The notes beneath the pieces were generated by a model that did no database searches, had not been told where the DNA came from, and saw nothing but the letters and a program-made list of their open reading frames with translations. 33,318 bases of DNA, from the NCBI GenBank assembly GCA_017649565.1, contig JAGCGO010000072.1:1-33318 (forward strand), in the 5' to 3' direction. Made by a program: the position numbers and the translations under genes. The stretch is from Fibrobacter sp. (lineage in GTDB: Bacteria; Fibrobacterota; Fibrobacteria; Fibrobacterales; Fibrobacteraceae). Numbering within the stretch: position 1 is the stretch's first letter; each line of letters begins with the position of its first letter. Positions 31,376 through 33,318 of this stretch are shown here, one piece after another.

Positions 31376-31548
31376 AGGGCGGTTAATTCAAATAGAAAAG
31401 GTTATAGACGAAAGACGAGATATACAACACTTGGGGCTTTGCCCCATAGTGGACGTTATCCACTTTGTGGAGACTAGAGACGAGAGAAAATCTCAAAAAA
31501 TCTCTCGTCCCTCGTCTGTAGGCGCGAAGCGCCGTCCTCTCGTCTGAA
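31376..31548. repeat. Spacer of small inverted and heptameric repeats between desulfurase and cysE
   Basis: The spacer holds GACGAGAGA (31479-31487) with its exact reverse complement TCTCTCGTC (31501-31509). Three short hairpins also occur: TGGGGC-TTT-GCCCCA at 31432-31446, AGTGGA paired with TCCACT at 31448-31465, and GGCGC-GAA-GCGCC at 31521-31533. Seven-base AGACGAG-like units recur near 31406-31420 and 31471-31487. A related block is found at 5314-5335. No gene is supported here. Confidence 0.7.
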
Positions 31549-33291
31549 CTATGCGAACGTCTTCAACGCCCTCACGAGTGCGTCGATGTCGTCCGGAGAG
31601 TTGTACAGCGCGAGTGTGGGTCGCACGGTACTTTCGTAACCGAAATGCCTGAGCACCGGCTGTGCGCAGTGGTGACCAGTACGCACGGCAACACCGTAGG
31701 CGTCGAGCCTCTTGCCTACTTCTTCGTCGGAATAACCGTCGAGCTTGAAGGCGAGAGCAGATGCCTTGTTGAGTGCCGTACCTACAAGGTGGAGTCCCTT
31801 GACGGTCTTCAGTTCCTTGAGGCCATACTGCAGCAGTTCATGTTCCCAGCGGAATACGCACGGCATCCCGATTTCGGAGAGGTACTGGAGGGCAGCACCT
31901 AAGCCAACGGCATCGGCGATGCTTCCGGTTCCTGCTTCGAACTTATTCGGAATTCCGTTGTAAATCGTGCGTTCGAAGGTCACGTCGGCAATCATGTTGC
32001 CACCGCCGTGATACGGGCGGGCGGCTTCCAGCAATTCCTTCTTGCCGTAAACGACGCCGATACCTGTCGGGGCGAACACCTTGTGTCCGGAGAACACGAA
32101 GAAGTCTGCGTCGAGGGCGGAAACGTTTACCGGAATGTGCGCGATAGATTGTGCACCGTCGATGAGGATCCTCACGCCGTGCCTGTGGGCGATGGCAATC
32201 AATTCTTCGATCGGGGTGACCGTGCCGAGAACGTTCGAAACGTGAGTCACGGAGACGAACTTGGTGCGCTTCGTGAACAAGGCTTCGTAATCGTGGAGTT
32301 TGAGCTGACCGGTGGAATCACACGGAATCACCTTGATAATTGCGCCCGTTTCTTCGGCAATGAGTTGCCAAGGAACAATGTTGGCGTGGTGTTCCAAGAT
32401 GGAGACGATGATTTCGTCGCCCGGCTGGAGCGTCGGCTTCACGTAAGCGTTAGCCACTAGGTTGATAGCTTCAGTGGTACCGCGCACGAACACGATTTCC
32501 TGCGAAGACGGGGCCCCGATAAAGTCACGCATGATGTTGCGGGCGTTTTCGTAGGCATCCGTCGATGCAGCCGCGAGCGTATGTGCGCCACGGTGCACGT
32601 TGGAGTTCTCGTTTTCGTAATAGTACTTGAGGCGATCAATCACCACCTGCGGACGCTGCGTCGTAGCGCCGTTATCGAGCCAGACAAGCGGATGGCCGTT
32701 GACCTGCTTCGAAAGAATCGGGAAGTCGCTACGGATTTGCGCAAGCGTCTTGGAGCCGATGCGGATGGATTCGTTGCGGGAATTGGAGCCGCTGTTTGCA
32801 GAGCCCGCCTTCACGGAATCGCCACCGAGAGAAGTCGGAGCATCAATCGGGCGAGCGTTTTCTGCCGCCTGGGTCTTGGAAAGGACCTTCGGAGAATACC
32901 CCGTCGCAGGCGCAGACGCTGCCGGGACATCGCCGAACTGCGACACAAATTCTGCTTCGGGAACCGCAGGGGCTTCCACGGAGTTGAGCCAGGTATCCGT
33001 GGAATTGCCGCCGTAGGCAAACGGAGCCGAAGAAGTCGGCTGGTCGCCATAGGTCGCAAACGGATGTTCCCAGTCGAATGCGGGAGTCTGGTTGATGGCG
33101 GCTGCCCCTTGGGCGGCGCTCACTCCCTGAGCCACAGAAGCATTCTGCACTTCGGGTGCCGCGGGAGTTGCAGCATAAGCACTGTCCGTCAAGTCGGGAA
33201 AGTACTCATTTGCCAACTGCTCCAGTTCAGCCGCATTGGGAACTCCGGCGAGCTCTTCCAGCGATCTGGTTTCTGGATTATTCGTAGTCAT
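31549..33291 (-). CDS. Family 2A encapsulin cargo-type cysteine desulfurase (SufS-like)
   Basis: This PLP enzyme converts cysteine to alanine plus enzyme-bound persulfide. I use ATG 33291; a TTG at 33303 adds four residues. The 580-residue chain has a catalytic domain of normal SufS length with PLP-binding Lys404 (FSGHKVF) and catalytic Cys542 (TGHHCAQP). Ahead of it is an extension of about 176 residues, rich in Ala, Pro, Ser, Thr and Gly and predicted disordered, with an N-terminal ELEQLANEYFPDL helix. Such extensions mark the cargo of family 2A encapsulins, where they mediate loading into the shell; the catalytic part also carries the ENSNVHRGAHTLAA type segment of this clade. An overlapping upstream gene tail and the downstream serine acetyltransferase agree with that context. 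Confidence 0.9.
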   Translation of the reverse strand: MTTNNPETRSLEELAGVPNAAELEQLANEYFPDLTDSAYAATPAAPEVQNASVAQGVSAAQGAAAINQTPAFDWEHPFATYGDQPTSSAPFAYGGNSTDTWLNSVEAPAVPEAEFVSQFGDVPAASAPATGYSPKVLSKTQAAENARPIDAPTSLGGDSVKAGSANSGSNSRNESIRIGSKTLAQIRSDFPILSKQVNGHPLVWLDNGATTQRPQVVIDRLKYYYENENSNVHRGAHTLAAASTDAYENARNIMRDFIGAPSSQEIVFVRGTTEAINLVANAYVKPTLQPGDEIIVSILEHHANIVPWQLIAEETGAIIKVIPCDSTGQLKLHDYEALFTKRTKFVSVTHVSNVLGTVTPIEELIAIAHRHGVRILIDGAQSIAHIPVNVSALDADFFVFSGHKVFAPTGIGVVYGKKELLEAARPYHGGGNMIADVTFERTIYNGIPNKFEAGTGSIADAVGLGAALQYLSEIGMPCVFRWEHELLQYGLKELKTVKGLHLVGTALNKASALAFKLDGYSDEEVGKRLDAYGVAVRTGHHCAQPVLRHFGYESTVRPTLALYNSPDDIDALVRALKTFA

Positions 33292-33318
33292 AGTATTCGC
33301 CAACCTCTACATCTTCAA
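33278..33318 (-). CDS. C-terminus of upstream gene, probably the family 2A encapsulin shell
   Basis: One minus-strand frame is open from the window edge and encodes EDVEVGEYYDYE before TAA at 33280-33278. It overlaps the desulfurase start by 14 bases. From memory, family 2A shell proteins (SrpI, mycobacterial major membrane protein I) end in a similar acidic, aromatic tail of the type L-D/E-D-V-x-V-x-x-[YF]-H-x-Y. The shell gene usually stands directly upstream of the desulfurase. Only 12 codons are visible, so this is a prediction about the adjoining sequence. Confidence 0.55.
   Translation of the reverse strand, partial: EDVEVGEYYDYE

Noticed and set aside
31456..31464. TTATCCACT as a DnaA box or origin signal
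   Set aside because: It is a single near-match inside a short hairpin between cys genes, with no clustering and no dnaA or dnaN nearby.

Overview
The window looks like chromosomal DNA of a Fibrobacter-type bacterium (Fibrobacterota, FCB group); this assignment is an inference. Supporting signs are core genes rich in G+C, many lipoproteins, a very large secreted protein ending in a type IX secretion (Por)-like sorting domain, a lipoprotein with a formylglycine-generating-enzyme (FGE) fold, remnants of polysaccharide-degrading genes, and Bacteroidota-like promoter boxes (TAnnTTTR).

Layout. (1) 1-3750 is an AT-rich acquired segment. It holds the right end of an IS3-family element, a small minus-strand gene cut off by that element, a coding remnant, and a two-gene YobI/KAP-like membrane NTPase system. 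(2) 3754-5246 has a perfect 17-bp hairpin, a wrecked PL14-type polysaccharide lyase, and an intact secreted DUF4434-like TIM-barrel protein. (3) 5417-7317 has a MoxR ATPase with a terminator and a convergent PD-(D/E)XK-like nuclease. (4) 7318-8206 is a gene-free interval of unusual structured repeats: four 42-bp inverted-repeat units with constant arms and constant 18-nt centres, flanked by a 32-bp G-rich repeat series and a 22-bp-phased half-site series.

(5) 8207-18125 is one long plus-strand run: purA, a Crp/Fnr regulator, a PASTA membrane protein, a TPR lipoprotein, a LolB/DUF4292-like lipoprotein, an M6-like protein with a degenerate zinc site, and an FGE-fold lipoprotein, closed by a clear terminator. 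(6) 18184-25331 is a second run: NlpE-like lipoprotein, LytTR response regulator, signal peptidase I with a large insert, Ig-like lipoprotein, and an exonuclease-DinG helicase fusion. A helicase-associated-domain (XPB/Ssl2-like) protein follows at 25385-27265, then a terminator. (7) 27355-29531 encodes a Ktr/Trk potassium system on the minus strand, with a heptanucleotide repeat between its two genes; a thioredoxin-fold protein is divergent from it.

(8) 30416 to the window end is the most interesting locus: serine O-acetyltransferase and a SufS-like cysteine desulfurase with a disordered N-terminal extension of about 176 residues. This is the signature cargo of family 2A encapsulin nanocompartments. 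The last 12 codons of an upstream gene overlapping the desulfurase start resemble the C-terminus of the family 2A shell protein, so the shell gene probably lies just beyond the right edge. Together they would form a sulfur-storage or cysteine-desulfuration compartment supplied by O-acetylserine-based cysteine synthesis.
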